Positions 1 to 11,461 are shown, numbered from the stretch's first letter. The stretch: DNA of 64,000 bases from Argyresthia goedartella (GCA_949825045.1 OX463820.1:5902501-5966500), one strand, 5' to 3'. The notes: generated by a model not told the origin, from the sequence alone. A program made the numbers and translations.

Positions 1-842
1 GCGTGTTTTATGCCTTTGTTGTACAATCTACTATTTATAGTTAGTCAGTTTGATTAATGTATTTATATTTATCTTAATATTCCGGCGTCCAATACAAATA
101 TGTATGAAGCAAATACATGTATCTATTTGCTTCGGTAGGGAACTTATCTACTACACCTATGATTGTAAACAACGAATCAGACGGCACATCAATGCACATC
201 TACTTAATTTAACAGATTAACCTGTTTACATACATTCCATACATGCACTACTTTTCATATTTCCATTGGAACATCACACACGCACAAAAACACACTCACA
301 CGCACCATTCTACTCACAGCTCACTCGCTCACTTGTCAATGTAATATGTTAGGTAGGTACCTGCTGATTGCTTATTCTGTATATGGTTTATATCGTATCT
401 TTTTTTTTTTGGTTTTGTTTCGTAATTGGCATTTCACGATTTATTTTTATTTTATTTTTATTTTATTTAGATAACATACAGACCTGGAGTACCGTACCAT
501 TAAATTATGTTAAGAGAAGATGAAATATACAAATTGTGAGGAAAATAATAGGTGCTTCCTGAAACAGCAATACTTAAATATTATTATTATTATTACGTTT
601 ATGACTGCTGTGAAAAAACTAATGAATAAATAAATAAACTAAGTTTACAACTAAAAGTTCTTCTTAAACTCCTTGCTTCGCTATAATCATTTTGTACATT
701 TCCTATGATAGGTATAGGTCATTCTTAGCTACTCGTAACGCCAGCGTAAAATGGCAAGTCAAAGGACAGGAGCCTAGCCAGTATTGTACGGTTTGTTGGT
801 CTTAATTTGTCACCCCCTCTGACGTCTTTGTGGTGAAGGACA
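1..842. other. AT-rich stretch, no gene seen
   Basis: I see no gene or recognised repeat. It holds a CA-rich patch (about 273-305), a short (ATT)n run near 579-595 and an (AATA)n run near 625-640. The open frames are short and low-complexity. Confidence 0.6.
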
Positions 843-857
843 GGGGGGGGGGGGGGG
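843..857. repeat. Poly-G homopolymer (15 G)
   Basis: A run of 15 guanines, flanked by CA and CAAATG, in otherwise AT-rich DNA. It is a mononucleotide microsatellite and could form G-rich structure. Length is likely to vary between individuals or be miscalled by sequencing. Confidence 0.85.
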
Positions 858-1641
858 CAAATGAGGCGGCGACCCTTACGTACAAATTGTCGCTTTCGCT
901 CCCGAGGCTGAAATAATTGCAATCGTTATGGCAGTATTAAAAAGGAATAAAACGGAATCCTGACTTGGCCTTTTAGATCCAAAAAAAAGTAAAAAATATT
1001 CGTCGGCTTATTTGAATCTCAAAAGATTTATTTTCTCGTTAGGGTATTTGGAATCAGCGAATGAAATAAGGTATCGGGTTGCAAATACAATTTCATTGTT
1101 CCAGAATCTAGAGTGTGTAATGTGAGCTTTATGTATGGTTTTAAATCAAATAACCCGCAAGTAATGTTCGTAAATTTGATTAAAATACTACTTTTTATAT
1201 TGAATATAATGTAGCGGCTTTCTGCAGAGCTGGATACTTACAAGACCAAATGATGAAACTACCAAGTGCAACTCAAATGTTGTACTTAGCGCAAGTCCCG
1301 TACCCAAACAAGCCCTTAAACAATTTTTGGTTTCGATTTGGGCAATGTTTGCATATGTTGCACTTAATTGGTATCAAAGAACCAGAGTCACTTAGTGTGA
1401 GTCGTTTTTGACACCTTGGGCTTTCGAGAGAGAAAGAGAGCGCTGACGTGGGTTTGAGTCTCCGTTAAATCTTGAAGCGGCATCTGTGCTTATGTAGCTA
1501 GATAGTCAGTCGATTGAAGCTGCTTGATATATTGCTGTTGAGTTCAAGCCCTCAGCGACACTTATGCAACGGCACTCTCAAACGTGCATTTGTAACTGTT
1601 TCGCAGATTGATACCCCTTTAATGTTTAACAGATCGGCTAT

Positions 1642-2097
1642 AATAGTAGTTTATGTGACTGCTACATAATGGAGGGCATTAAAACTCGTGAGGGGTTCAT
1701 GTAACGAGCCGAAGACAAGTTTCATAATAATATCACTCGAGAGTTTTAATGCCTAATTATGTACAGTTGTATACACTAGTTTATCTACACACATATCATA
1801 AGTTCTCTTTGATGTGTTCAGGAACCACATTGTGGCATTGATAATTGCTCTGCACTTGTTAAACTTATTTAGTAGTATGTACCAACTTCACAGACAAACT
1901 AGGGGCGGCATGCAGGCGGGCGTCGTCGGCGTTCGAAATTTGAATGTCATAATTTGTCGAAAATTGATGCATTATGGTCATAATGTATATCAATATTCAG
2001 ATAAGAAATGAGTTTTTACCAAGTAGTATAGTGTTAAGCGGGTCGTAACGTGGTTTTTGGACACAGTAAAGACGGTTTATGATACGTGTGTCGATTA
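1642..2097 (+). repeat. Family A fold-back repeat, copy 1
   Basis: One of six related elements in the window. It opens AATAGTAGTTTATGTGACTG. A hairpin follows, with arms containing GGCATTAAAACTC and GAGTTTTAATGCC around a loop with CGAGCCGAAG. A second, distant inverted pair comes next: TTTATCTACACACATATCAT on one side, and the diverged complement of TTTATCTACACACGTATCAT on the other, ending near GATACGTGTGTCGATTAA. No transposase is present. The class is unknown; a MITE or fold-back element is the best description. This copy is more diverged at its end (TCGATTAA instead of TAGATAAA). Confidence 0.75.
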
Positions 2098-3037
2098 ACT
2101 ACTTTATTCATCATCAAATAGCTTTTCTATTGAAATATCACCATTATTGTATGGTGAAATTGTTTATAACTTGCAAACCTCATGTGAATGTTTTGTTTGT
2201 TTCAGGTAATAACGTGAAGATTCAAAGCAGTTGAAGTTTAAATACAACATTCGGTAAAATTATATTTATCAAATTGCTAAAACAAATCACGACAACAGTG
2301 GGCAAACAAACTATAATGACATCTTGAAATTAATGACATTTCTTTTCTGGTTGCCACAGGTAAGCCATTTGCAAACTCGTTTAAAAATTAGTTTGGTTGT
2401 ATGTGAAGCCTCCAGGATCGGCCTCTATTACTATTGCAGTACCTTAAAAATAAAAGCAAAGAGTTGGACTATTGTTAAACTCTTCCAACACTACGTCATC
2501 TCTACCCACTACCATAAAAACTATTGAAAGCAGGCCCCATGAGAAATCCTCCAAGGAAAGCAGTTTCTGTCGTTTGAGTTCTGAAAATATTTACTTTCGC
2601 GCCTTAACGTCTGACATTAATCTCTCGGCGAAATAGTTGTGTGCTTGTGTCATTTTTGCCATAACATCGCCTTAATGTATGGGCAAACATGCCGAGATAA
2701 TGTAGTTCTTGGCTCGTTTTTATGAGTCGTATGAGAACTACGGTTATTGTATGCGGGGACGGAGATTTTGTGGGTGCAACCTCTGCCGCCCCATCTGCGA
2801 AAAGAGGTGATTTTGAGTTTGTTTTGTTTTTGAGAATTCGTCGATTTTCTAAAGTGATTGACGATTTTATGGAAACACAGTTCTGATGAAAACTTAACGA
2901 TATTTCCATAAAATTAATGGAAAATTGTTTTATATTATTTATTTAGGTATTTACTAGGTAAATAATATTGTTGTACGCATGGTCTACCCCTGCTCATAAA
3001 TCGAACTTACTCATCCTAATTTTGTTTTCTGATAGTG
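2098..3037. other. No recognised feature
   Basis: Open frames such as 2604-2909 on the minus strand show no family motif, no start context and no matching splice pattern. I see no repeat shared with the rest of the window. Confidence 0.5.
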
Positions 3038-3125
3038 GTCTCTTATTAGAGATAAGATCGCCTTTGTACACTATTTTTATGTAACTCTTGTTGTCTGGAT
3101 ATTATTTGTGTATAATAAAGAAATT
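3038..3125 (+). mobile_element. RTE-like LINE 3' UTR end
   Basis: The stretch contains TTAGAGATAAGATCGCCTTTG, then TGTACACTATTTTTATGTAA and TTTGTGTATAATAAAGAAATT. It matches, in the opposite orientation, the tails at 18530-19057, 24495-24767 and 49706-49760. AATAAAG near the end is consistent with a polyadenylation signal. From memory this sequence ends lepidopteran RTE-type LINEs; no coding part is attached here. Confidence 0.6.
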
Positions 3126-3286
3126 ATGAAACTATGAAAGTTAGACCAAAACCACCCAACCATTTTCCAACCAAGAAGCGAACTATAAAACGAAAAGCAG
3201 GAAATAATACCAAAAGGCGCCATTTCTGCTCAAGACAGCTAAGATTTCGGAACAAATCTGCGTTTCAGTCTGTAGAGGCATTAAAA

Positions 3287-3335
3287 GGCGGTCAAGCCCG
3301 AGTTCGACTCGCACACGAAGAGTTCCGTACCGTCG
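3287..3335 (-). repeat. GTTCCGTAC-family repeat, end fragment
   Basis: GCGGTCAAGCCCGAGTTCGA followed by CTCGCACACGAAGAGTTCCG matches the 'cgagtccgactcgcacttg' terminus of the longer copies at 20716-21240 and 53985-54400. Only this terminus is present. Confidence 0.55.
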
Positions 3336-4238
3336 TATAAGAAAAAACTCAAAAATGAAGTCTGTTCTGTATGGGAGCTTATTTATTTTCAAAACATGGG
3401 TGGTTTATTATTTATTTTACAACGGCAATAGAAATACACACATTCTGAGAATTTCAACTTATATAAATATATAATATATATATATGTCGCAGGAAGGCCA
3501 TTTCCTTACGTTCCGATAGGAGAAACATCAGTCTCAGTAGGTTGTTTAGTTTCGAGGCCAGAATCTACTGGCCTGACATAGTTGTCATCAAGAAAGTAGT
3601 CAACTTCTTCGTCCATGGTATAAGTAAGTAGGGTGGTAGGAGGCAAGGTAAAACACGAGATGGTTAATCTTCTTGATCTCTAATGACTTCAATCAATACA
3701 GTATTTAACTGAAGCAAATCAGAAAGACGGGCAGGGTTGCTAAGTTGGGCGTACACTTCGGCGACTGAAATAAAGTGAGCTCCACGACGCTCGTTCTCCC
3801 TTATAAGTTTCCATTTTGCCACCAATACTGCACAAAGCCCGCCTTAGCAAATCTGTCCAGAATAACGAACTACCAACCTCATAGAAACAAGTTTCGCGCG
3901 TTGTGTTGTGAGAACGAGACACAGCTATAACCGTCCATAGCTCCGTCTCTGTCTCAACTCACCCGACAAGCGCGCGCTTGTACAAACTTCAGCTAATACC
4001 AACTGAACAGAGCGAAACAGCTTGTCTATGACTGCGTTCACGGTTGTTCATACTTCCGCGTCTTTATGATTCGATTCTAACATAAATCGAGTACTTAATC
4101 TTAATCGATAACAAAAATAACAATGAATTCTAACTTTGTGTTTCTTTCATTTTACTTGATTCGACATATATATATACCGTTCATAAGCTACAGCCCGATG
4201 GCAGACAGACGGACAGGCAGGCGGTCAGCGCAGGCTTA
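3336..4238. other. No gene seen; AT microsatellite
   Basis: An imperfect (AT)n tract lies at about 3462-3485. The GC-richer part (3770-4060) has short overlapping frames on both strands with no family resemblance. It could be regulatory, but nothing in it decides that. Confidence 0.45.
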
Positions 4239-4455
4239 CTATACAGGCCTACGAAGTTGACGGTCCTGGGCTCGATTCCCGGTAAGGGCAAATATTTGTG
4301 TGATAAGCATGAATATTTGTTTCTTAATCTTGGATCTAATCTAATTGAATCTAATTCTATGTATTTACATAAGTATTTATCTCTATTAAATAAAGCATTG
4401 TTGGGCTTACTATGGTCCTAGTTCTATTTTTGTAAGATTGTCCTCAAATATGAAC
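4239..4455 (+). mobile_element. tRNA-derived SINE, family SINE-B, 5'-damaged
   Basis: A B-box-like segment (GGGCTCGATTCCCGG) follows a tRNA-like head (TACGAAGTTGACGGTCCTGG). The body then runs GTAAGGGCAAATATTTGTGTG and ATTTACATAAGTATTTATCT to an end with TTGTAAGATTGTCCTC. The minus-strand copy at 18140-18427 aligns through head, body and end, so this is a real family. The A box is disrupted here, so internal Pol III initiation is unlikely. Confidence 0.7.
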
Positions 4456-4485
4456 GGAACCCTAAAAATAAAGTACGAGGATGAG

Positions 4486-4508
4486 GAAGGCGAAGGCGAA
4501 GGCGAAGA
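4486..4508. repeat. (GAAGGC)n microsatellite
   Basis: Just over three consecutive GAAGGC units, followed by GAAGAAAA. A short hexanucleotide repeat. Confidence 0.7.
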
Positions 4509-4771
4509 AAATATGTTTATTCAGCCTGTGGCTGGCTATGGCTTCTGCTTGTGACAGTTAGTGCTTGACTAGCTCTTGTGAATGAGTTATTTTCCTCTTT
4601 TGAAGAATATTTTGTGAACAGGAAAATCCCGACGGTGTTTTTTTAACTTATAGCTCACGCCGTACAGAAGGAACTTAAGTTAGCACTTCTTTCGGGTCAA
4701 TCATCTTTTATATGGAATGTCAAAGTTGACTGAGATTGGTGCTAATTCGCTTTCCATCTGTCGACCCTGAG

Positions 4772-4789
4772 TATGGAATATATTCCATA
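4772..4789. repeat. Perfect 18-bp palindrome
   Basis: TATGGAATATATTCCATA equals its own reverse complement. Near-copies of the half-site (ATTCCATA) recur within 40 bp. No gene is nearby to regulate. Confidence 0.7.
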
Positions 4790-4841
4790 TTATTTGGATT
4801 TTATATTCCATATTCCATTAGTTTGAATATTTACAAGTTTC

Positions 4842-4940
4842 TGACGTGTCGCTGCTTCTGGTTCTTACGATCCTTGCTAGGGTATTCTAGCGTGGGGCCA
4901 GAAGCAATGTATGAACTATATGTAAACATTATGTTATGTT
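4842..4940 (+). mobile_element. SINE-C 3' half fragment
   Basis: It matches the lower half of the SINE-C family: TGACGT, TCGCTGCTTCTGGTTC, then GTGGGGCCAGAAGCAATGTA. The tRNA-like head is missing. It abuts the Metulj SINE that starts about 25 bp downstream. Confidence 0.65.
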
Positions 4941-4963
4941 TTAGCTTAGTAATAATATATACT

Positions 4964-5193
4964 AATAATACCGTGGACACTATTTACACACATTGATCAA
5001 GCCCCAAACTAGGATTCCCTGTATCTTGGGTACTAGACAACGATACACATACTTATATAGATAAATATTATACTAAGATAGATAAACTGCCATGACTAGG
5101 GTACAAACTTCCGTTCTCAGCAAACAAATATTTCCCCCACCGGGACTCGAACCCGAGACCTTTAACTTCACTGCCGACTCGGCTATTCGGGTC
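4964..5193 (-). mobile_element. Metulj-type tRNA SINE, copy 1
   Basis: Read on the minus strand: a head with CCGAATAGCCGAGTCGGCAG, a B box (GGTTCGAGTCCCGG) and GGGGGAAATATTTG. The body follows with ACCCTAGTCATGG and AGATACAGGGAATCCTAGTT, ending GTGTCCACGGTATTATT. The part between the A and B boxes is shortened (TGAAGTTAAAGGTCTCGGG) relative to the better copies at 34133 and 43148. Seven relatives lie in the window. Confidence 0.85.
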
Positions 5194-5266
5194 GGGGCTT
5201 AGTTTAGTTTAGCATTTTGGTTTTTTACGATCACCAATTCCAATAAACAGATAAGGAGACTTCCTC

Positions 5267-5330
5267 GGCCTCGATTCTGCCTGAACGCTTGGTTATTAAG
5301 GCCTCGATTCTGCCTGAACGCTTGGTTATT
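5267..5330 (+). repeat. 33-bp direct tandem duplication
   Basis: The 31-bp segment GGCCTCGATTCTGCC...TTGGTTATT occurs at 5267-5297 and again at 5300-5330 without mismatch, separated by AA. A recent local duplication. Confidence 0.9.
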
Positions 5331-5747
5331 CCTGAAGAATATTTCAAAATTGCTTTATTTTGTTCACTAGCCCTTAAAAATTAAAATACAAAGGCCAGGC
5401 CGAGCGGCACAAGTTCATAGTCATTCCGCTAAACCCGGGTCTAATTTACATCGCTATGGCGCCACGCCGGCGCCTCTCCTCTCCATGAAAGTGATTTAAA
5501 TTTTCGCCACCGAAAATGACTGCGATTCCGCAGGGAATACTGTTGACTGTTTGCGCGGCGAGTTTTGGTGCATGAAATCAAAGGAGTTTTGTCAAATTGT
5601 TTGACTTTTGCGAGTTAATCGAGGGATTTTGTTTGGATAGAGGACACAGAGAAGTAAGTTACTTGTTTGTCATTAATCATTCTTGCTTGACAATAGCGTG
5701 TTAATGGTTCTTAAACAATTTTGTAATGTTGCCATACCTATATTTCT

Positions 5748-6043
5748 AAGGTTCCGTACCCGAAGGGTGCCAAACGGGACCCTATTACTAAGCCTCCGCT
5801 GTCCGTCCGTCTGTCTGTCACCAGGCTGTATCTCATGAACCGTGATAGTTAGACAGATGAAATTTTCACAGATGATGTATTTCTGTTGCCGCTATAACAA
5901 CAAAAACAAAAAATAGAATAAAATAAAAAAAATAAAAGGGGCTCCCATACAACAATTCTTTCAAACAAACTTATTTGTAAACAACATTTTGCTATGTAAA
6001 ATCCAAACGCGCAAGTTAGACTCGCACTTGACCTTTTTTTTTT
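5748..6043 (+). repeat. GTTCCGTAC-family repeat, full-length
   Basis: It begins AGGTTCCGTACCCGAAGGGT and runs through a CCGTCCGTCTGTCTGTC tract, TCTCATGAACCGTGATAGTT and GGGGCTCCCATACAACA. It ends near AGACTCGCACTTGACC plus a T run. This interspersed family is common in lepidopteran genomes; its class is not clear to me and no coding sequence is present. Relatives lie at 19566, 20716, 53985 and 62476. Confidence 0.75.
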
Positions 6044-6922
6044 ATCTAGCCATGTTTTCTTATAATATATTCACCGAAATATTCCTCTTTCAAATCGAAC
6101 GCGACATGAAACATCGAATTAACCGCTCAGAAGGACCAAAAGCCACAGCAAATATTTGACACATGTCCCAACATAATGTATCTCACCGACTTTCGCCATT
6201 GTTTCATCGATGTGTTGATTGTCGACAAACAGACAGGAGATATGCTGTCCATACAATTAACAGAACCTTCCCTTGGTGTTAATTCATTAATATTGAACCC
6301 TGATACATTGTAACATGAGACATATTTGCATGTTTCTGCTTGTTTATGATGTGTAGACCTATTTGAGTCACATTTATCTGATGCTGACTGTACACATTCG
6401 AAACAACACTAAATAAACCAACAAAACTGAGCCTTCAAGTAGAAGTAAGTTCCTTAAAGTATATATTGCTACACAATAACACGATAACTTAAGAGGGCGT
6501 GTTTAGATAGTTCCAAACAGTGTACTTTCGGCAACTTTCCCAATTAAGAGTTGGCGTCAAGTTTCCATGGTAATGATGGAAACTTTCTCACGCTTTGCAC
6601 AGTTCTACTGTGAACGGCGACATCTAACTACCTTTGTATATATGTCAGAGAACATACCAAATCATACGTCTACTTTTCCTCCCTTATTCTGGAATAAAAA
6701 CTTCAGGGAAATGAAGGTCGTTTTTTTTAGAGTAAAGCTTAGGCTAAAGTATTAAAAAGATAACATGGTGCCTGACGGGAAAACATCGATTAATCAAATT
6801 AATCGATATACACTATTCAAACATTTGGAATTGGATGCAGCAAATTTGGAGAGATTTTGAGATTGTTTTTTAAATTTCGATTCTTTCCGATTGTTTTGCT
6901 AACATCCCTAGTGTTACCATAA
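6044..6922. other. No recognised feature
   Basis: Unique AT-rich DNA up to the LINE remnant. The frame at 6567-6755 is short and shows no motif. Confidence 0.5.
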
Positions 6923-7639
6923 CATAAAAACCTGCTTATAAATATTGACAAAACCAAGGTGATGCATTTTAGTCAAAAGGTAGAATATTTGAACCCAAAT
7001 GTAAACTACAAGGGTGAAACAATTGAAGAAGTGAACCAAACCAAATTCTTAGGGTTAGTTATAGATAAAAACTTGACTTGGAAGCCACAATCAGAAGAAA
7101 TCTGCAAAAAACTCTATAAATTCTCATACGCGTTATATAAGCTCGCTAAAGTTGTGAACCGTGACGCAGTGCTATGTGCCTATCACGGCTATGTAGCTTC
7201 CACGCTTCGTTATGCTATCATATTCTGGGGGAACTGTTCAAATAGAGAAATTATATTTAAAACTCAAAAGAGATGTCTTAGAGCAATGTGTAAATTAAAA
7301 TCAACAGACACCTGTAAACCATATTTTAAAGAACTGAAGTTACTAACGTTTCCCTCTATGTACATTTTTGAAGTTGCTTTATTTGTAAAAACGAACCCAA
7401 TATTATTTACGAAAACTAATAGATTAAGAAATCCTCATAGGCTTCAAAATGTAACCTCAAAAACGACTCTACTTAGTAAAAGCGTAATTGGACTAGCTCC
7501 AAAAATTTACAATAAAATTCCTAATAATATTAAAAGCCTTAATGTTAATACTTTTAAATTAAAGCTTAAATCCATATTGATTGAGAAGTGTTATTACTCT
7601 ATTGTTGAATATTTAAATGACAAGGAATTCTGCAAATAA
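6923..7639 (+). pseudogene. LINE reverse transcriptase C-terminal remnant (Jockey/CR1-like)
   Basis: An open frame of about 239 codons, 5'-truncated: a TAA stands at 6920 and no natural start is present. It opens with LLINIDKTKVMHF, the 'L.lN..KT..m.F' segment just after the RT catalytic core. Next come TKFLGLVIDKNLTW (RT thumb region), a run with QKRCLRAM typical of the post-RT region, and APKIYNKIPNNIKSLNVNTF with CYYSIVEYL at the carboxyl end. The palm motif with the catalytic aspartates lies upstream and is absent, so this piece cannot be active. The frame is unbroken to its stop, the least decayed LINE coding piece in the window. Confidence 0.85.
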
Positions 7640-7882
7640 CTTTACAGAGCCACTGAGCCACTTTCTATAACATGTATGATAAACCTCAATTGAGACTTTT
7701 GAATTTGTTAAAGACATTAAATTGATCAACTATTAGAATTGCATGTTAGACTATAAGTAATGAAAATATTTGTATGCTTTTTTTAGCAGAATGTAGAGTA
7801 CATAAATGTATTTACCAACTTATATATCCACCTACATTCCACAAATAAATGATTTTGTATTTGTATTTGTATTTGTATTTAA
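7640..7882 (+). mobile_element. 3' UTR and (ATTTGT)n tail of the LINE
   Basis: After the RT stop there are about 200 bp of AT-rich UTR containing AAATAAATGATT, then repeated ATTTGT units ending at 7882. A short tandem tail instead of a plain poly(A) tract marks the 3' insertion boundary of this LINE copy. Confidence 0.75.
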
Positions 7883-7890
7883 AAACTGGA

Positions 7891-7980
7891 TTTTATGAAG
7901 TTTTAGGCTTTCATATCACGTCTAAGATTTTATGAAGGTTCAGGCTATCTGTCATATCACTTCTAAGATTTTATGAAGTG
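7891..7980 (+). repeat. Short tandem repeat (about 37-41 bp, 2.3 copies)
   Basis: TTTTATGAAG begins units at 7891, 7928 and 7969. Each of the two full units continues with AGGCT..TCATATCAC.TCTAAGA. Spacings are 37 and 41 bp, so the copies have diverged by small indels. Confidence 0.75.
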
Positions 7981-8117
7981 TAGTTAGTTGATAATGAATT
8001 TCTTTTACAATGGGAAAGTAAATTCTCCGTACAAAGTAAGCATGCGAGTTTTAATGACAAGAACTATATTCCTGCTGTAATAAAAAAGTCTTAAACCGTG
8101 TACAAGTACCTATTGTA

Positions 8118-8691
8118 GCTATTTATTTATTAATTTTTATTTATTTATTACATAGGTATGATGTACAGCATTTCAGGCAAATGACCAATGTGCTATACAA
8201 AAAACAAATAGAGGTAAAGGGGTAATACATATTTACATATAAATTACAAATCAGGTTCCATTTTAAATAAAGCACAATACAATTTAACCAACAATATACA
8301 CAATAAAAGCAGATTTAAATTAAATTCAATATTGTCAGATAATTTCACAGTATGTCAGATAATGTTAAGGTAGGGATTCATATCTGAGATGTAAAAATAT
8401 ATAGAATGTCAATGTGAAAATAATCCACAGACAATACTTTCATAAGTTCATCTCGCAGAACCTGCCACATTCTCGCACAATATGCCTCCATGCATCACCA
8501 AACAGATCAGTCAATGGTGCTGCAGCCAACAGAGAGTTGAGGCTGTCGCCCTCACCAGCGGAGACAGCTGGCTCGCCACCGTGCGGTGCGTGCCGCCCGC
8601 TAACAGCCGGTGCCTGCGCGCGCGGAGATATTTGTCGGGCACGTATAGCGCGCACACCGTACTGACAAGCGCGGCGCACATACAGATGCAT
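8118..8691 (-). pseudogene. Possible retro-derived 3' end: GC-rich frame plus AT-rich UTR
   Basis: On the minus strand, an 83-codon frame (8691-8440) is clearly GC-richer than its surroundings. It stops and is followed by about 300 bp of AT-rich sequence with AATAAA-like signals and an (AATAAAT)n-like tail near 8120-8150. That order (coding-like block, UTR, tail) resembles the 3' end of a LINE or retrocopy. The protein reads ...LFGDAWRHIVRECGRFCEMN and I do not recognise it. It could equally be a terminal host exon; no convincing splice acceptor precedes it. Confidence 0.35.
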
Positions 8692-10580
8692 TCTACTTAC
8701 AGCTCACCGCACACAAGTACCCGCCCGGTCTGATACCAGAAACACCTCTGCTGTCAACTCTAGTCTGTTAATGGCATCCGAGACATTGTGTACATCCGGG
8801 TATACTGTTGCTACGGTCGTTCAGCTGTTGAAGCTGTGCAAGGTATTGGTATTACACTATTTGAGAAAATTATGGGACATTATCCAAAAGAACGTGGAAA
8901 TAATATCGATGGGAAGTAATTTAAAAGTGTTTTTTTTTGCTGTCGCAGAATTGCAGTTCCTTTTTGGAGTATGTGTGTCAAAAACCAACGGAGTTAAAAC
9001 CAAATAACTCCGATTTCAATTCATGTTCTTTTTTTTTTCATAAAACGTGGCTCTTACTTACAGTGCACAGAGTTAGTAAGTAAAGAGTTTCGTTTGTCTG
9101 AGACTAGCTGTAAAAAAGATGAGGCAGGTTGGGAAGCCACTAAACTAATCTGTATAAAATAGGTGTATATCAAGACTTCTACCATAATAGGTGGCAGAGT
9201 TACCACAATATTAACAATCGTAAGTATAACTACATCTGTATATTTCGTGTATGTCATAGGTAGGTACGAAGGTACAGTCCTGGTTTGGCCCTTTCATACC
9301 TCTGACACTGCTTTGTACACTAAACAATGAGTCTGCCCTGCTCCAGACAGAGGCCTCTGGTAATGAGGCCTCTGTTTATCTGCCAACATGTGTAATACAC
9401 ATAGTGTATTTACACCTACGTGTTACAAGCTAAACCTTTGTAGCAATCGTATTACATGCAAGTTAGGGACTGAAATCGAACTGCAATAGGGTAGCTTATC
9501 CAGATCGTAGGTAGTGGCAAAACAATGAAGCTCTGGTCCAATTAATTTTGTGTTAAGTGAACCGACGGCTCAGGTTTGTTGTGATTAGACCGCGGCTAGT
9601 GTAGATTAGATTGATTATGGTAGACTTAAATCACGTCATAATTAATTTCTAGCTAATAAATAAATCTTACTGATGTCATTACTCGTCATATCTCTTATTC
9701 TACTAAACTCTAATCATAGCCAAATATGTCAAATTTACTTATGTATGGGAAAACTAACACTTATTTACAATTTTTTGGCGGTTTCGGTTAGTCAATACAG
9801 GCAGTACTTTAGTCATGAGTGCGTGTAAGGAGCTGCATTGTCAGATAAATCCACCGATGTTCAGAAAAACCTGACTAATCACGTAAAAAAGTAAATTGAT
9901 ACGGTTTGACTACGATAAAACAAGCCCTTGATCGTCAAGGCGCATAAAATGAACTAAGCAGTCTTTCTTTGTTCATTTTTTGCGCACTCAATTTCATACG
10001 AGTCTTTCCTTTACTCCACCTTCATTATCATTGCCGTCCCCAAAGTAGGTCACGTGGTATCAAACACCATTTCCGTGCACCGTACGGGTACAGATAAGAT
10101 GGTGCCCTATTTATAAGCAGCGATTAACGGGAAAGCGATAGGATCTAGAAGAAAATTGCCTTTTCATACTTAAACGAGATTATGTGAGCGTATAAGCGGG
10201 TTAAGGTTAATTATAGGCACCGGCTGGTAAAACCCCGGGATTTTAATTGAATCTGACCGTAGCGAAATTTCCCGATACAACCCGAATAAACAATGAAGTG
10301 TAAAATTTGAATAACGCTTGATTCGCGGAAATCTGCGTCCAGCCGGCTTAGAGTGACTTTGTATAAATTAAATATTCAGATTTTTCAAATAAAGGATATT
10401 GACCGATTTATTTTGTTGAGTTAAGTCAGTCTTACTGCGCCAACAAAAGGAATACTATAGTATGTACCTAGATATAAAGTATCTACCTCTCAGGTTTTGG
10501 GTTAGCGAGTAATATTAGTGGTTAATGGACAAAATAGTACAAAGTACATAGTTTAAGTACCTACATTATAATATTAAACT
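8692..10580. other. No gene seen
   Basis: Mostly unique AT-rich sequence. An AGAGGCCTCTGGTAATGAGGCCTCT motif, with one 7-bp core repeated, lies near 9348-9374. The frames (8771-9007, 9054-9257) are short with no motif. Confidence 0.5.
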
Positions 10581-10818
10581 GCACATCAAAAATACTGATT
10601 TGCACAGCAAATATCCCTTATATTTGCTGCGGTAGCTTAGGTGAAGGGTAAAGGGGGTGAGCGAAGCGAAGCCGCCTTTATCCTTCATGTTAAGTTCAAC
10701 ATGTAAAGAACAACAAAAAATACTTTAAAAATAAACTCAAGTACTCAATAAATATTTAAAACATAAAAGTGTTTTTGCTGATCCTTTTTTGCTGCGCAAA
10801 TCGGTATTTTTGATGTGC
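10581..10818 (+). mobile_element. MITE family B, copy 1 (intact TIRs)
   Basis: The 5' end GCACATCAAAAATACTGATT is the near-perfect inverse of the 3' end (AATCGGTATTTTTGATGTGC), giving TIRs of roughly 28 bp. The interior carries the core CTGCGGTAGCTTAGGTGAAG, GAGCGAAGCGAAGCC and AACATGTAAAGAACAACAAA. There is no coding capacity. Copies with the same ends lie at 48467 and 51421. The same core sits inside the unrelated D-family MITEs. Confidence 0.8.
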
Positions 10819-11461
10819 GATTAAATACCAGCCTAATTTATGTATGTTTAGGTAAACCTACCTATTACGAGAATAGCTCTAGTAACTCAGAAATATTATG
10901 CAAGAGGCAAAGGCATTAAAGTCTTAGTGAATAAGATTGTGTCGAAAACATAAACAGACGATATCAAAAGTCTCAAACTAGCTCTAGTGCTCTATACCTT
11001 GATTTTTGGCAACTACATGTAAAAATATTCATCTGCGTAGACTTCCATATCACTATTGACTTTCTGTCAAAAACAGCAGATCACTGAGGCGACATTTTTG
11101 CGCACAATCAGAGTTTTCCGTGCGCTTGCATAAATTGTTGTCGTGCAGGACCCTTTGACGTGATAGCATCGTTTTCATGTAGGTGCCATCAACAGAAAAT
11201 TACAACTCCTTTGCTTGGAGATAAACTCAATAGCTGGGAGTGGTTTTTGTTGATAATACGTTCACCCTCTTTGCTTTGACGTTATTCTTTAAAGGTAGAT
11301 TGATACCATCATAGGTGGTGCTTGCTCAATAGCTTCTAAGATATAAATACAGTAAGAGAGATAAATTGGGAGACTAGAGAGAGAATAGAAAGAGAGATGG
11401 AGTTAATGGATATGGTTGTGTAGGAAATACTATTCAACTGTATTGAACGTCAATATATAAA
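10819..11461. other. No recognised feature
   Basis: Unique AT-rich sequence. CCTTTGACGTGATAGCAT near 11151 resembles one arm of the element at 27951 but has no partner arm. Confidence 0.45.

Noticed and set aside
2604..2909. 101-codon minus-strand frame
   Set aside because: No homology signal, Ser/Thr-rich, no start context or splice signals.
4772..4830. ATTCCATA-rich region as a transcription-factor cluster
   Set aside because: A palindrome with nearby half-sites, but no gene or conserved context; likely simple-sequence drift.
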